Counted from the stretch's first letter, positions 9,870 to 18,457 are shown. The stretch is 64,000 bases of DNA from Lachnoclostridium sp. UBA1175 (GCA_002311665.1 DBYX01000015.1:62001-126000), one strand, 5' to 3'. The notes: generated from the sequence alone by a model not told the origin. Numbers and translations are program-made.

Positions 9870-11151
9870 ACCTTGCCAATTCTCCGCGCACTATTTTTCC
9901 GACGCCGTCGCGCAACACATTCACCAGACTCTGACTCACAAAGGAAACCTCGCGAAGTCGCTCTTCCAGAGCGTCCCGGTACTCCTCGTGCCATTGTTCG
10001 CTGTCCACGTCGAATTCAAAGTCCGATGTCCTGACGCCGAGAACAACGATGTCGACAAGCGATCCGTCTTCCTCCTGCATCCGGACATCCGTCTCAAAGC
10101 CTTCGCCCGGGATCACACCGCGGATCACTCCCTCGTACAGGACCGTTCCGTCCGAGCGGCGCTGCTCGATCTCGTCCATCAGCCGCCGGAAATAATCCTC
10201 GTGCCCGTAACGGTCCTCCTCCGGAGTCAGACCGTCCTTTTCGCGTTGCATGCGCTCCTCATAATAGCGTTCTTCCTCCACAAGATCGGCAAGGGTGTAT
10301 TTGATCGGCAACGTCTCGATATCGGTTTTGTTAACCGCGTCATACACTTCGTCCCTCGTCATCGGTTTCGTGTGATTCGACTCATTGTCCGTCGACTTTA
10401 CTCCGTTCGTAAACAGAATGATCGACTCGAGCGTAGCATCGATCTCCTTATCTGAAATATTATCCGGCCCTTCGGGATTGAGCGGAGAGGCTATGCCGTT
10501 AGTCCGCTTCATTCTTCTCAGCGCATGCATCAGCGCGGATTGCACGCTGTACGCTTTCCTGTTGTAAGTGATCTTCCCGGACGATTGTGAGATGTCCGGG
10601 TATTCTTTATCATTGATCGTCTTCTCGCCTTCACTTCTCAGTGCGTCATAGGTATCGGCAGCCATCATCTTGACGACACCCCTGTTGTTCCATTCGTTAT
10701 GGAAATTTTGGACTCCGAATGCCGCTCGGAACGTATCCGTGTGCAAATAATAGGTATCGACGAGAATGCTTCCGTTTTTCGTGCCCTGCAACGTTGTTCT
10801 CTCATCCCTCGCCTGCTCGAGCCACCGTTCCTTCTCATCATCATCGACGGCCCTGCCTCCGTCTCTCTCGAGCATATTGCCGGCAACGTCGATATCACTG
10901 CCCGGGTCATATCCGGCAACCAGATGATACTTCACCTCAAACGGTGTATCGCCGAACTCAAAATGCAATTGGCGGCCCTGTTCGGTCTTCTCCTTCGTCT
11001 TATTTTTCACCTTAAGGTCCTTCGGCAGAACGACCTCGTCGAAAATGAGTGAAACCGACGCCTCTTTGATCGTCGTCTCCTGCGACAGATCGGCGTGTCT
11101 CAGCAATGTAATCTTGTCCTGCTGTTGATTGTTTATCGTGTATGTTTTCAT
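9850..11151 (-). CDS. Uncharacterised protein (433 aa)
   Basis: I do not recognise this protein. It begins MKTYTINNQQQDKITLLRHA with AGAGGG upstream. It is hydrophilic, rich in Asp/Glu, without signal peptide or membrane span. A charged, probably helical middle (YYEERMQREKDG, YFRRLMDEIEQRR) is followed by a beta-rich segment and a C-terminal helical part. It overlaps the prenyl synthase start by 20 bases, so the two products may work together. The next gene upstream in the operon ends 77 bases away. No catalytic motif could be identified. Confidence 0.55.
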   Translation of the reverse strand: MKTYTINNQQQDKITLLRHADLSQETTIKEASVSLIFDEVVLPKDLKVKNKTKEKTEQGRQLHFEFGDTPFEVKYHLVAGYDPGSDIDVAGNMLERDGGRAVDDDEKERWLEQARDERTTLQGTKNGSILVDTYYLHTDTFRAAFGVQNFHNEWNNRGVVKMMAADTYDALRSEGEKTINDKEYPDISQSSGKITYNRKAYSVQSALMHALRRMKRTNGIASPLNPEGPDNISDKEIDATLESIILFTNGVKSTDNESNHTKPMTRDEVYDAVNKTDIETLPIKYTLADLVEEERYYEERMQREKDGLTPEEDRYGHEDYFRRLMDEIEQRRSDGTVLYEGVIRGVIPGEGFETDVRMQEEDGSLVDIVVLGVRTSDFEFDVDSEQWHEEYRDALEERLREVSFVSQSLVNVLRDGVGKIVRGELARYEAIHI

Positions 11152-11228
11152 TTATCCCTCTGTATTCATTTTTTTCGGAAAATACGTTTCCCGGATCCGC
11201 ACCGGGTTCTGCGCCCCGCAGTTTGCTT

Positions 11229-12473
11229 CTAAAGCACGGCAGAAACGGCTATGTCTCCGCACGCGACCTCCAATCCTCCCCAATAGAGGGTCGAAAGGTT
11301 TGTCAGGTCTATGCGCAACGAGTACAGACCGGGGACGCTGACAGGAATATTCGGAATGCCGAACGAAAACGGGATATCCAATACATACGGGATACAGCCC
11401 GTCACAAAATTGGTGATCGATTCGGCAAGGATCCAAAGTATCCCCGAATCGATTTTCGCAATAGCACTTCCCGTCGGTGTCAGAAGAACCGTGAACGATT
11501 CAAAGTCCGACAACCTGACAGACACCACATTGTTCTGCGCCGAAAAATCAACCCTCGCTTTGATCGGGTCCGGATTAAAGCTGTAATCATAACCTAATTC
11601 ACCGATTTTTAACCAGAGAAAATATATGTCTCCGTCGAGATTCATATCGGGCGACAACCCCATGCGCCATACTCCGTTGTCGAAACTGTTGATCTGTATA
11701 TCTTTGACGGCAATGTGCGCATCCATGATCGCCCCGGCGGCTTTTGAACCCGCCTCTAAATGTTTGGTAGTGTGACATTCCCCTTTATGTTTATTGAAAT
11801 TTGTCATAAGAAAATCGGCATAAGCTACCGGCGTAAGGAAAAAGGCGACATCTTTTCCTTCAGGCGGCGCCTGCACCTGAACGGGGATCACCCCGGGGGT
11901 ATCGCTTCCCCAGATTGCGAAAAGACCGTTTATCTTCGTAATCCCGGTAGCTCCCAACCGAATGCCGATCTCTCTCAGATAATCAAGATTGAATATCTGC
12001 GGCGTCTTGCCTTCGCTGAAACCGAGCACAACGTTGATCTCTGTCAGCAACTGCGTGCAGATCCCCTTCATGATCGCCCTGTCAAACGCCCTGTACTCCT
12101 TGAGCAGTTCCAGTCCGACCGCTTTGAACGAAACCGCATTCTCAACAAGCATCGCCTTCGCGATCACATTCACGGTGATCTCACTTGGATCCCAGCCGGA
12201 CGCCGTAAGTCTGGCCCCCGCAGAGATGACAAACATTTCATTGTCGACAGTGATCTTATTTCCATCTTCATCCAGCGCATCAATATCGTCGCTGAGATCC
12301 GCAAAACTTGCCTGCGGAGCCCGGCATACTTCCCATCGGATTTCCACCTGCGCATTGGCGACATCAATCTGCGTGGTATTCATCAGCGCCGTACGCACCT
12401 CAGGACACTCGAATCCGGCATTCAGCAGCTTGTTGATGGCACTCTCCGTGATCGAAAAACTGAATCCATCCAT
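11229..12473 (-). CDS. Uncharacterised protein, possible TULIP/P47-like lipid-binding protein (414 aa), first gene of operon
   Basis: This is the first gene of the seven-gene minus-strand operon; its start has GGAAAGGAGAGGG close upstream and a promoter about 170 bases before it. There is no signal peptide. The N-terminus (FSFSITESAINKLLNAGF) is an amphipathic strand-helix, followed by long amphipathic beta segments. This layout and the length are reminiscent of clostridial P47/OrfX proteins, which have the tubular lipid-binding (TULIP) fold. I see no diagnostic motif, so the resemblance is only a hypothesis. Together with the prenyl synthase it makes a lipid- or isoprenoid-handling role for the operon plausible. 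Confidence 0.5.
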   Translation of the reverse strand: MDGFSFSITESAINKLLNAGFECPEVRTALMNTTQIDVANAQVEIRWEVCRAPQASFADLSDDIDALDEDGNKITVDNEMFVISAGARLTASGWDPSEITVNVIAKAMLVENAVSFKAVGLELLKEYRAFDRAIMKGICTQLLTEINVVLGFSEGKTPQIFNLDYLREIGIRLGATGITKINGLFAIWGSDTPGVIPVQVQAPPEGKDVAFFLTPVAYADFLMTNFNKHKGECHTTKHLEAGSKAAGAIMDAHIAVKDIQINSFDNGVWRMGLSPDMNLDGDIYFLWLKIGELGYDYSFNPDPIKARVDFSAQNNVVSVRLSDFESFTVLLTPTGSAIAKIDSGILWILAESITNFVTGCIPYVLDIPFSFGIPNIPVSVPGLYSLRIDLTNLSTLYWGGLEVACGDIAVSAVL

Positions 12474-12641
12474 AAACCCTCTCCTTTCCGTTTCATATCC
12501 GTTTACGAACCACCTGCATATATCGTGTTATTTTCTGTGCTTTCTCGTCGCAAAATGAGCGTAAACCCTTTGTTTATCTGTATTTAGCGGCGCTTGAGCT
12601 CTTATGCAGCATTCCCATAATGCATAATTGTAATATATTAT

Positions 12642-12670
12642 ATAATAGCAGTATTAAAATGCAGAGTCAA
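12642..12670 (-). promoter_or_regulatory. Sigma-A promoter for the unknown operon
   Basis: Read on the minus strand: TTGACT, a 17-base spacer, TATTAT, in an AT-rich stretch. The predicted transcript starts near 12635, about 160 bases before the first gene. The rest of the 12474-12924 gap holds the divergent metY promoter and no other gene. Confidence 0.7.
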
Positions 12671-12784
12671 CTTACAAATATGCAAGTTTTCGGCCCGGAA
12701 GAGGTTTATTTTTTCACATAATAGTTTTTGTATCGTTCTCGCTCGGCCGCAATAGATTGCGCCTATGGACAACGAGATAAAAAA

Positions 12785-12822
12785 GGGATTGACACCGCAT
12801 GCAAAAACTGTTGTCAAATCCC
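12785..12822. promoter_or_regulatory. Inverted repeat overlapping the -35 of the metY promoter (operator candidate)
   Basis: GGGATTGACA at 12785-12794 is mirrored by TGTCAAATCCC at 12812-12822 (one extra base), with an 18-base centre. The right arm contains the -35 hexamer of the downstream promoter. A regulator bound here would block RNA polymerase. The left arm also contains a TTGACA, but with no -10 at the right distance. Confidence 0.5.
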
Positions 12823-12839
12823 CTGCTCTGTGATATTTT
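12811..12839 (+). promoter_or_regulatory. Sigma-A promoter of the O-acetylhomoserine sulfhydrylase gene
   Basis: TTGTCA, 17-base spacer, TATTTT, which would give a leader of about 80 bases. No S-box or T-box could be recognised in that leader. Confidence 0.55.
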
Positions 12840-12924
12840 TATTCCATAGCGTTTTTTGCGGAACATACTGCAACGCACGACATTTACTACATAGGCCGAG
12901 ACCGGCCGGGGAGGTATAAAAACC

Positions 12925-14196
12925 ATGTCCAAGATTGAGACGCAATGTATCCACGAAGGCTGGAAGCCCTCGCAGGGCGAGCCGAGACAGCTTCCGGTGT
13001 ACCAGAGCACCACTTTCAAGTACGACACGAGCGACGCGATGGGCGCCCTGTTCGACCTTGAGGCTTCGGGCTACTTCTACACCAGACTGCAGAACCCTAC
13101 CAACGACGCCGTAGCGGCGAAGATCACCGCGATGGAAGGCGGTTTCGCGGGTATGCTGACGTCCTCGGGCCAGGCTGCCAACTTCTACGCTGTGTTTAAC
13201 ATTTGCGAGTGCGGCGACAGCTTCCTCGCTTCGACGGCCATTTACGGCGGCACCTACAACCTCTTCGGTGTTACGATGAAGAAGATGGGCATCGAGTGCA
13301 TTTTCTTCGATCAGAACGCGTCCGACGAGGAGATCGAGGCGCTGATCAAGCCCAACACCAAGTGCATTTTCGGCGAGACGATCACGAACCCGACCGTCAC
13401 GATCTTCGATATCGAGCGTTTTGCGAAGCTCGCTCACAAGCACGGCATGCCGCTCATCGTGGACAACACGTTCGCTACGCCGGTGAACTGCCGCCCGATC
13501 GAGTGGGGCTGCGACATCGTAACGCACTCGACCACGAAGTACATGGACGGCCACGCGGTGTGCGTCGGCGGCGCCATCGTTGACAGCGGCAACTTCGACT
13601 GGGAAGCCAACGCGGAGCGTTTCCCGGGTCTCACGACGCCCGACGAGTCCTACCACGGCCTCACCTACACGAAGAAGTTCGGCAAGGCCGCTTTCATCAC
13701 CAAGGCTACGAGCCAGCTGATGCGCGACTTCGGTTCGATCCAGTCGCCGCAGAACGCATTCTACCTCAACCTCGGCCTTGAAAGCCTTCCGCTTCGCATG
13801 GAGCGCCACTGCAGCAACGCCCTCGCGGTTGCGAAGTACCTCGAGAGCAACGACAAGGTTGCTTGGGTTCACTACGCAGACCTTGAGAGCGATCCGAATC
13901 ACGCACTCGCCGAGAAATACTGCCCGAAGGGCACGTGCGGTGTCATCGCTTTCGGAATCAAGGGCGGCCGTCAGGCTTCCATCGACTTTATGGACAGCCT
14001 CAAGTTCATCACGATCGTAACGCACGTCGCGGACGCGAAGACCTGCCTTCTTCACCCGGCAAGCCACACGCACCGTCAGCTCACCGACGAGCAGCTCATC
14101 GAGGCAGGCGTTGCACCGGATCTCATCCGCCTCTCCGTAGGTCTTGAGAACATCGACGACATCCTCGAGGATCTGAAGCAGGCTTTCGGCGAGTGA
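12925..14196 (+). CDS. metY: O-acetylhomoserine sulfhydrylase / Cys-Met metabolism PLP enzyme
   Basis: This 423-residue enzyme belongs to the Cys/Met metabolism PLP family (cystathionine gamma-synthase fold). It makes homocysteine from O-acetylhomoserine and sulfide, feeding methionine synthesis. Visible signatures: YQSTTFKYDTSD near residue 30, the substrate-region YTRLQNPTNDAV, SSGQAANFYAVF, and the PLP-lysine motif THSTTKYMDGHA. The C-terminus has the family's SVGLENIDDILEDLKQAF. The length and the GGGGAGG ribosome site fit. Methionine gamma-lyase is a close relative and cannot be fully excluded by eye. The gene stands alone, with its own promoter, an inverted repeat at the -35, and a terminator. 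Confidence 0.88.
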   Translation: MSKIETQCIHEGWKPSQGEPRQLPVYQSTTFKYDTSDAMGALFDLEASGYFYTRLQNPTNDAVAAKITAMEGGFAGMLTSSGQAANFYAVFNICECGDSFLASTAIYGGTYNLFGVTMKKMGIECIFFDQNASDEEIEALIKPNTKCIFGETITNPTVTIFDIERFAKLAHKHGMPLIVDNTFATPVNCRPIEWGCDIVTHSTTKYMDGHAVCVGGAIVDSGNFDWEANAERFPGLTTPDESYHGLTYTKKFGKAAFITKATSQLMRDFGSIQSPQNAFYLNLGLESLPLRMERHCSNALAVAKYLESNDKVAWVHYADLESDPNHALAEKYCPKGTCGVIAFGIKGGRQASIDFMDSLKFITIVTHVADAKTCLLHPASHTHRQLTDEQLIEAGVAPDLIRLSVGLENIDDILEDLKQAFGE

Positions 14197-14231
14197 TCCG
14201 AATTTCGCCCTATACAACAGCACAAACAGGT

Positions 14232-14268
14232 ACGCGCCCTCTTCGCAACGGAGCGGGCGCTGTTTTTT
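14232..14268 (+). terminator. Intrinsic terminator after metY
   Basis: Hairpin with GCGCCC (14234-14239) paired to GGGCGC (14255-14260), followed by TGTTTTTT. Confidence 0.85.
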
Positions 14269-14292
14269 CCTCGGGATTCCAAAGTTTCCGCA

Positions 14293-14321
14293 TTGACAGT
14301 GCCTTCTCCCTGTGCTATGAT
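14293..14321 (+). promoter_or_regulatory. Near-perfect sigma-A promoter of the marR-esterase operon
   Basis: TTGACA, 17-base spacer, TATGAT; the predicted start of transcription is near 14328, just before the operator palindrome. Confidence 0.85.
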
Positions 14322-14331
14322 TTAGACGCTT

Positions 14332-14347
14332 AATTAGATGTCTAATT
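14332..14347. promoter_or_regulatory. MarR-type operator palindrome
   Basis: AATTAGA-tg-TCTAATT is a perfect 7-bp inverted repeat placed at about +5 to +20 of the transcript. The shape (TTAGA around a 2-base centre) is typical of MarR/SlyA operators, so autoregulation by the following gene is likely. Confidence 0.75.
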
Positions 14348-14378
14348 GACTGCTGATCTGAGGAAAGGAGTCTTAACC

Positions 14379-14849
14379 ATGTCCGAGGAAAATCCCCGCT
14401 TCTTTCGTGAACTGCTGTCGCTCTATTACGCGCACAGGTCCTACAACACCCGCTACTACACATCCCTCGGTCTGACCAGCGGTCAGCCGAAGGTTCTCAA
14501 TGTGCTGTTCGAGGAGGAGGGTTATCTCCAGAAAGACCTCGCGGCGCGGTGCCGCGTGGAACCGGCGACGATGACCTCGCTTCTCGCCAAGATGGAGAAG
14601 CAGGACATGATCAAGAAGGAGACGGTCTATGTCTCCGGCGGCAAGAGAGCCTACGCGATCTACCTGACCGACCACGGCCGCAAGCTGGCCCACCAAGTGT
14701 CGGAGAAGGCTGCGCAGGCGGACCGGATCGCGCTCGACGGGATGACTCCGGAGGAATCCGCTCAGCTGATCAAGCTCATGCAAAAAGCACGCAAAAACAT
14801 CGAAGAAAAACTGGAAGGAACCTGGGAGGAACACTGGAAATCACTATGA
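14379..14849 (+). CDS. MarR-family transcriptional regulator
   Basis: This 156-residue protein has a winged helix-turn-helix fold of the MarR type. The recognition region reads LTSGQPKVLNVLFEEEGY, QKDLAARCRVEPATMTSLLAKMEKQDMI and the wing RAYAIYLTDHGRKL (about residues 28-105). Long flanking helices form the dimer. The start at 14379 is supported by AGGAAAGGAG eight bases upstream; an in-frame ATG-less extension to 14346 would run into the operator. Its stop overlaps the start of the esterase lipoprotein (ATGA), so the two are co-expressed. A perfect palindrome over the transcription start suggests it represses its own operon; the inducer is unknown. Confidence 0.88.
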   Translation: MSEENPRFFRELLSLYYAHRSYNTRYYTSLGLTSGQPKVLNVLFEEEGYLQKDLAARCRVEPATMTSLLAKMEKQDMIKKETVYVSGGKRAYAIYLTDHGRKLAHQVSEKAAQADRIALDGMTPEESAQLIKLMQKARKNIEEKLEGTWEEHWKSL

Positions 14850-15886
14850 GACGATTGACTCTTTTACTGTTAACTCTTGCATTTGCTGCAGCAATTGTCG
14901 CCTGCGGCAAGTCCGACAACGGAAGCAACGCTTCGGACAACGCGACCGTCACACCTGAGGCTACCCCGACCGGAGAGCCGGCGGAAGCCCCCACAAACAC
15001 TCCGACGCCCGCTGAGGAGGATCCGACGCCCACGCCGACGATCGGCCCTCATGCAACGATCAACGATCACATTCCGTCTGACTACGGCGCTTACCGCCTA
15101 AAGAACTGCGGTACCATCGAGGCGATCACCTACGAGACGAAGGATTATCTGAACGACCAGGCCGTCCTCACGAAACCGGCCTTCGTCTATCTTCCTCCGA
15201 ACTACGATGAGACCAAGCAGTACAACGTGCTCTATCTGATGCACGGCGTCGGCGGAAACGAGAGCGAGTGGGGCATGACCGGTATGACCTCCAAGGTCAA
15301 GGCGATCATGGACAACCTGATTCGCTACGGCGACATCGAGCCGTTCATCGTGGTCACCCCGAACGGCCGCTCCTACGCGGATTTCGCCAACACCTCGGGC
15401 GACTACAACTCCTTCTACTGCTTCGGGCAGGAGCTTCGCAACGACCTGATCCCGTACATGGAGAGCCATTACGCAGTCTACCACGACGACGATCCCACCA
15501 AGGTGCGCGATCACCGCGCGATGGCCGGCCTCTCGATGGGCGGTATGCAGACAATCAACATCGGTATGTGCGAGTGTCTCGACATCATCAGCTGGTTCGG
15601 CGCATTTTCCGCTGCACCGACGTCCTATGCGGCGAGCAAGGTCGCCGAGATCATCGGCAACGAGACGAACTCGCAGTACAAGATCAACTATATGTACAAC
15701 ATCTGCGGTCTGCAGGACACAACGGCTTACTTCAGCGCCTCGAACGCGGCCAAGAATCTGCCGAGCTACACGGACAGACTCGTAGACGGGGAAAATTTCA
15801 TGTGGCAGGAGACGGAGGGCAAGCACGATTTCATCATCTGGTACCTCGGCTTCTACAATTTCGCGCAGCTTGTTTTCAAGCAGTGA
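14846..15886 (+). CDS. Secreted lipoprotein esterase (esterase D / CE1-like alpha/beta hydrolase)
   Basis: The 346-residue product starts with a lipoprotein signal peptide; the lipobox IVAC puts the acylated Cys at residue 20. A Thr/Pro/Glu-rich linker follows to about residue 70. The catalytic domain carries VYLPPNYDETKQYNVLYLMHG, the nucleophile elbow GLSMGG (Ser230) and a late His in GKHDFIIWY. This is the pattern of feruloyl/acetyl-xylan esterase and esterase D relatives, which cleave ester side chains of plant polysaccharides or small acyl esters. The start overlaps the MarR stop by 4 bases. The exact substrate cannot be read from the sequence. Confidence 0.82.
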   Translation: MRRLTLLLLTLAFAAAIVACGKSDNGSNASDNATVTPEATPTGEPAEAPTNTPTPAEEDPTPTPTIGPHATINDHIPSDYGAYRLKNCGTIEAITYETKDYLNDQAVLTKPAFVYLPPNYDETKQYNVLYLMHGVGGNESEWGMTGMTSKVKAIMDNLIRYGDIEPFIVVTPNGRSYADFANTSGDYNSFYCFGQELRNDLIPYMESHYAVYHDDDPTKVRDHRAMAGLSMGGMQTINIGMCECLDIISWFGAFSAAPTSYAASKVAEIIGNETNSQYKINYMYNICGLQDTTAYFSASNAAKNLPSYTDRLVDGENFMWQETEGKHDFIIWYLGFYNFAQLVFKQ

Positions 15887-15920
15887 TAACTATGTGATCG
15901 ACTTTTTCATGAATACTCCG

Positions 15921-15967
15921 AAAAAAGAGCCCGGCTCGCAGCGCGCGCGAGTCGGGCTCAGATTTTT
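15921..15967. terminator. Bidirectional terminator between esterase and aroF
   Basis: A long hairpin (GAGCCCG-g-CTCGC paired with GCGAG-t-CGGGCTC, 15927-15959) has AAAAAA on its left and ATTTTTG on its right, so it can end both convergent transcripts. Confidence 0.9.
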
Positions 15968-15980
15968 GTTCTCGGTTATA

Positions 15981-17009
15981 TCAAAGCTTGTCGGCGATCT
16001 GCAGGATCAGCTGCTCCGTCTTCTCCCAGCCGAGGCAGGGGTCGGTGATCGACTGGCCGAACACCGTTCCGCCGACGTCCTGACGGCCGTCCACCAGGTA
16101 GCTCTCGATCATCAGTCCCTTGACCAGGCGGCGGATGTCGTCGTTGATGGCGCGGTTGTCGACCACCTCGTTCGCGATGCGGATCTGCTCGAGGTAGCGT
16201 TTGCCGGAATTGTTGTGGTTCGTGTCGATGATGACCGCGGGGTTCGTGAGTCCGGACTCCGCATAGGCGTCGCTCAGGCGGAGCACATCCTCGTAGTGGT
16301 AGTTGGAGACGCTCTTGCCCGCAAAATCAAGATAGCCGCGAAGGATCGCGTGCGCATACTGGTTGCCCGCGCTCTTGACCTCCCAGCCGCGGTAGATGAA
16401 CGTGTGGCCGTGCTGCGCCGCCTTGATCGAGTTGATCATGACGGAAATGTCGCCGCCGGTCGGGTTCTTCATACCGACGGGGATGTTCAGGCCGCTCGCC
16501 GTCAGGCGGTGCTGCTGGTTTTCCACGGAGCGCGCACCGACCGCAACATAGGCGAGAAGGTCGGAGAGATAGCGGTGATTTTCCGGATACAGCATCTCAT
16601 CCGCGCAGGTGAAGCCGTAGTCGGCAAGCGCCGAGCGGTGCAGCTCACGGATCGCGACGATGCCCTTGTAGAGATCGGGCTTCTCGTCCGGGTTGGGCTG
16701 GTGGAGCATACCCTTGTAACCCTCGCCCGTCGTGCGCGGCTTGTTCGTGTAGATGCGCGGAATGATGATGATCTTGTCCTTCACCTGCTCCTGGATCCTG
16801 CACAGGCGCGAGATGTACTCGAGCACCGGCTCGCGGTGGTCCGCCGAGCACGGTCCGATGACAAGCAGGAATTTGTCGCTGTCTCCGTTAAATACGGCCT
16901 TGATCTCCTCATCGCGCTCCCGCTTGACGGCAGCCATCTCATCCGTGATCGGATACTCCGACTTGACCTCCTGCGGGATCGGCAGCTTGCGGAAAAATTG
17001 CATATTCAT
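15981..17009 (-). CDS. aroF: 3-deoxy-7-phosphoheptulonate (DAHP) synthase, type I
   Basis: This enzyme condenses phosphoenolpyruvate and erythrose 4-phosphate in the first step of the shikimate pathway. The 342-residue length and motifs match the AroF/AroG/AroH family: IGPCSADHREPVLEY near residue 55, IPRIYTNKPRTT, and HRLTASGLNIPVGMKNPTGG. These are the PEP and metal-binding regions of the (beta/alpha)8 barrel. Which aromatic amino acid inhibits it cannot be decided here. It is the last gene of the aromatic operon, 15 bases after tyrA, with GGAGGG before the start. I use aroF loosely for the family. Confidence 0.93.
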   Translation of the reverse strand: MNMQFFRKLPIPQEVKSEYPITDEMAAVKRERDEEIKAVFNGDSDKFLLVIGPCSADHREPVLEYISRLCRIQEQVKDKIIIIPRIYTNKPRTTGEGYKGMLHQPNPDEKPDLYKGIVAIRELHRSALADYGFTCADEMLYPENHRYLSDLLAYVAVGARSVENQQHRLTASGLNIPVGMKNPTGGDISVMINSIKAAQHGHTFIYRGWEVKSAGNQYAHAILRGYLDFAGKSVSNYHYEDVLRLSDAYAESGLTNPAVIIDTNHNNSGKRYLEQIRIANEVVDNRAINDDIRRLVKGLMIESYLVDGRQDVGGTVFGQSITDPCLGWEKTEQLILQIADKL

Positions 17010-17024
17010 ATAGGGTTCCCTCCG

Positions 17025-17885
17025 TCATACTTTCTTGTCAAATCTCTTGCGGCGCGATGTCGAGAGCCGCATCATTTCCCGCATATGCTCGCGGTCACCG
17101 CTCGCGATACACTCGCGGAGCTCGTCGAAGCTTGCGCGGTAGGCGTCCATTTCCCGCAGAAGCGCGTCCTTGTTCGCGAGGAACAACTCACTCCACATCT
17201 CGTCATTGATGTTGGCGATGCGCGTCAGGTCGCGGAACGAATCACCTGTGTATCGCTCGAGGTCGGGCGCGTCGCAGGCGCACATCAGCGACACGGCGAT
17301 GCAGTGCGTCAGCTGCGAGAGGAATGCGATCATGCGGTCGTGGCTCGCCACGTCGAGCACTGAGATGTCCTTACAGCCGAGCGTCTCGCCGAGCGCCTTG
17401 CACATCTCGATCGCGCGCTCCGTGTTGGCTTCCGTGGGCACCACGATGTAGTTCGCCCCGCGGAATATCCGGTCGTCGCTGTATTCGATACCGCTCGACT
17501 CGCGGCCGGCCATCGGGTGCGCTGCGATGAACTCCACGCCCTTCGGGAGCATCTCCTGAATCTGCCGGACCACGCAGCCCTTCACGCCCGTCACGTCCGT
17601 GATGATCGTGCCCGGGCGAAGCTTCGCACCGTGCTCGCGGATCCAATCGAGGAAGACATGCGGATACAGGGAAAATACGATCAGGTCCGCCTCGCCGAGC
17701 AGCTCCTCGTCCACAAAAGCACTTCCGCGCTCGATCATCCCGTGCGCGACCGCGTAGTCGACGCTCTCCTGCCTCCTCGCAATACCGGTCACGGCGTAGC
17801 CCTGGCGCGTCAACGCCGCAGCGTAGCTGCCGCCGAGAAGGCCGAGACCGACAATACAGATTTTCGTGTTCTTATCAAGTAGCAT
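17025..17885 (-). CDS. tyrA: Prephenate dehydrogenase
   Basis: The protein (286 residues) oxidatively decarboxylates prephenate to 4-hydroxyphenylpyruvate for tyrosine synthesis. It has an N-terminal NAD(P)-binding Rossmann motif (IVGLGLLGGSYAAAL, about residue 10) and the catalytic region FIAAHPMAGRESSGIEYSD with the family's His. There is no C-terminal ACT domain, so feedback control by tyrosine, if any, is not of that type. The start at 17885 was chosen for GGGAGGA seven bases upstream; a frame reaching 17936 lacks a site. The gap to the GNAT gene is 95 bases. Confidence 0.92.
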   Translation of the reverse strand: MLLDKNTKICIVGLGLLGGSYAAALTRQGYAVTGIARRQESVDYAVAHGMIERGSAFVDEELLGEADLIVFSLYPHVFLDWIREHGAKLRPGTIITDVTGVKGCVVRQIQEMLPKGVEFIAAHPMAGRESSGIEYSDDRIFRGANYIVVPTEANTERAIEMCKALGETLGCKDISVLDVASHDRMIAFLSQLTHCIAVSLMCACDAPDLERYTGDSFRDLTRIANINDEMWSELFLANKDALLREMDAYRASFDELRECIASGDREHMREMMRLSTSRRKRFDKKV

Positions 17886-17980
17886 ATTTCCTCCCGCGCC
17901 GCCTTGCGCACGGCGCACAGTATATATCTGCGGCACGCCGGTCCTTACGGCCGCGCGCCGTCTTGTTCATCGGAAAATGA

Positions 17981-18457
17981 TCACAGGATCGTCTCCATCC
18001 CGATCTTCTGCGGTTTCATCCCCATCGCCTCATAAAACCGCATCGCGCCGGGGTTACAGGTCCACACATTCAGTGTGAGGTTGTAAAACCCTTCCGCCTT
18101 CGCGAAAGCCTTCACACTCTCATAGAGCAGCCGCCCGACTCCCGTTCCGCGGACCGCCTCGTCGACGCAGATGTCGTCGATATAAAGCGTTTTGATGTCC
18201 GTCAGAACCGCGTCGCCGACAATCTGTTTGCGCGCGCAGAACGCGTGCCCCTCGACCGTGCCGTCGTCCGAGGCACAGACAAATACCGGTCGGCTGTCAT
18301 CCGCAAGGATCTGTGCGAGCTCCTCAGCGTTATACTTGGTCGCGGGCCCCTTGAAGAGGTCCGGCCGCCCCTCGTGGTGGACCATATCCACCTGCACCAG
18401 AAGCTTCATGATCCCGGGGATGTCGCGTGCTTCCGCGCGCCTGATTATATTCGCCAT
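17981..18457 (-). CDS. GNAT-family N-acetyltransferase
   Basis: This 158-residue protein has the GNAT fold: an N-terminal RRAEARDIPGIMKLLVQ, the central DDICVDEAVRGTGVGRLLYE (acetyl-CoA pyrophosphate loop R-G-T-G-V-G) and the C-terminal NLTLNVWTCNPGAMRFYEAMG. It transfers an acetyl group from acetyl-CoA to an amine or peptide; the acceptor is unknown. It sits inside the aromatic amino acid operon between aroA and tyrA, with its own GGAGGA site. The start at 18457 fits that site better than one five codons upstream. A pathway role is not implied by the family; it may only be co-transcribed. Confidence 0.85.
   Translation of the reverse strand: MANIIRRAEARDIPGIMKLLVQVDMVHHEGRPDLFKGPATKYNAEELAQILADDSRPVFVCASDDGTVEGHAFCARKQIVGDAVLTDIKTLYIDDICVDEAVRGTGVGRLLYESVKAFAKAEGFYNLTLNVWTCNPGAMRFYEAMGMKPQKIGMETIL

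Noticed and set aside
1061..12473. Toxin locus (P47/OrfX-like neighbourhood)
   Set aside because: No metalloprotease toxin, NTNH or translocation-domain protein is present; only a loose style resemblance of one or two proteins.
12846..12924. SAM (S-box) riboswitch before metY
   Set aside because: The leader is only about 80 bases and lacks the class's conserved stems; no terminator lies before the gene.
15870..17363. Long plus-strand open frame opposite aroF/tyrA (and similar long frames opposite trpE, metY and aroA)
   Set aside because: GC-rich antisense shadows of conserved enzymes; Arg/Val/His-rich composition, no ribosome site, no recognisable domain.
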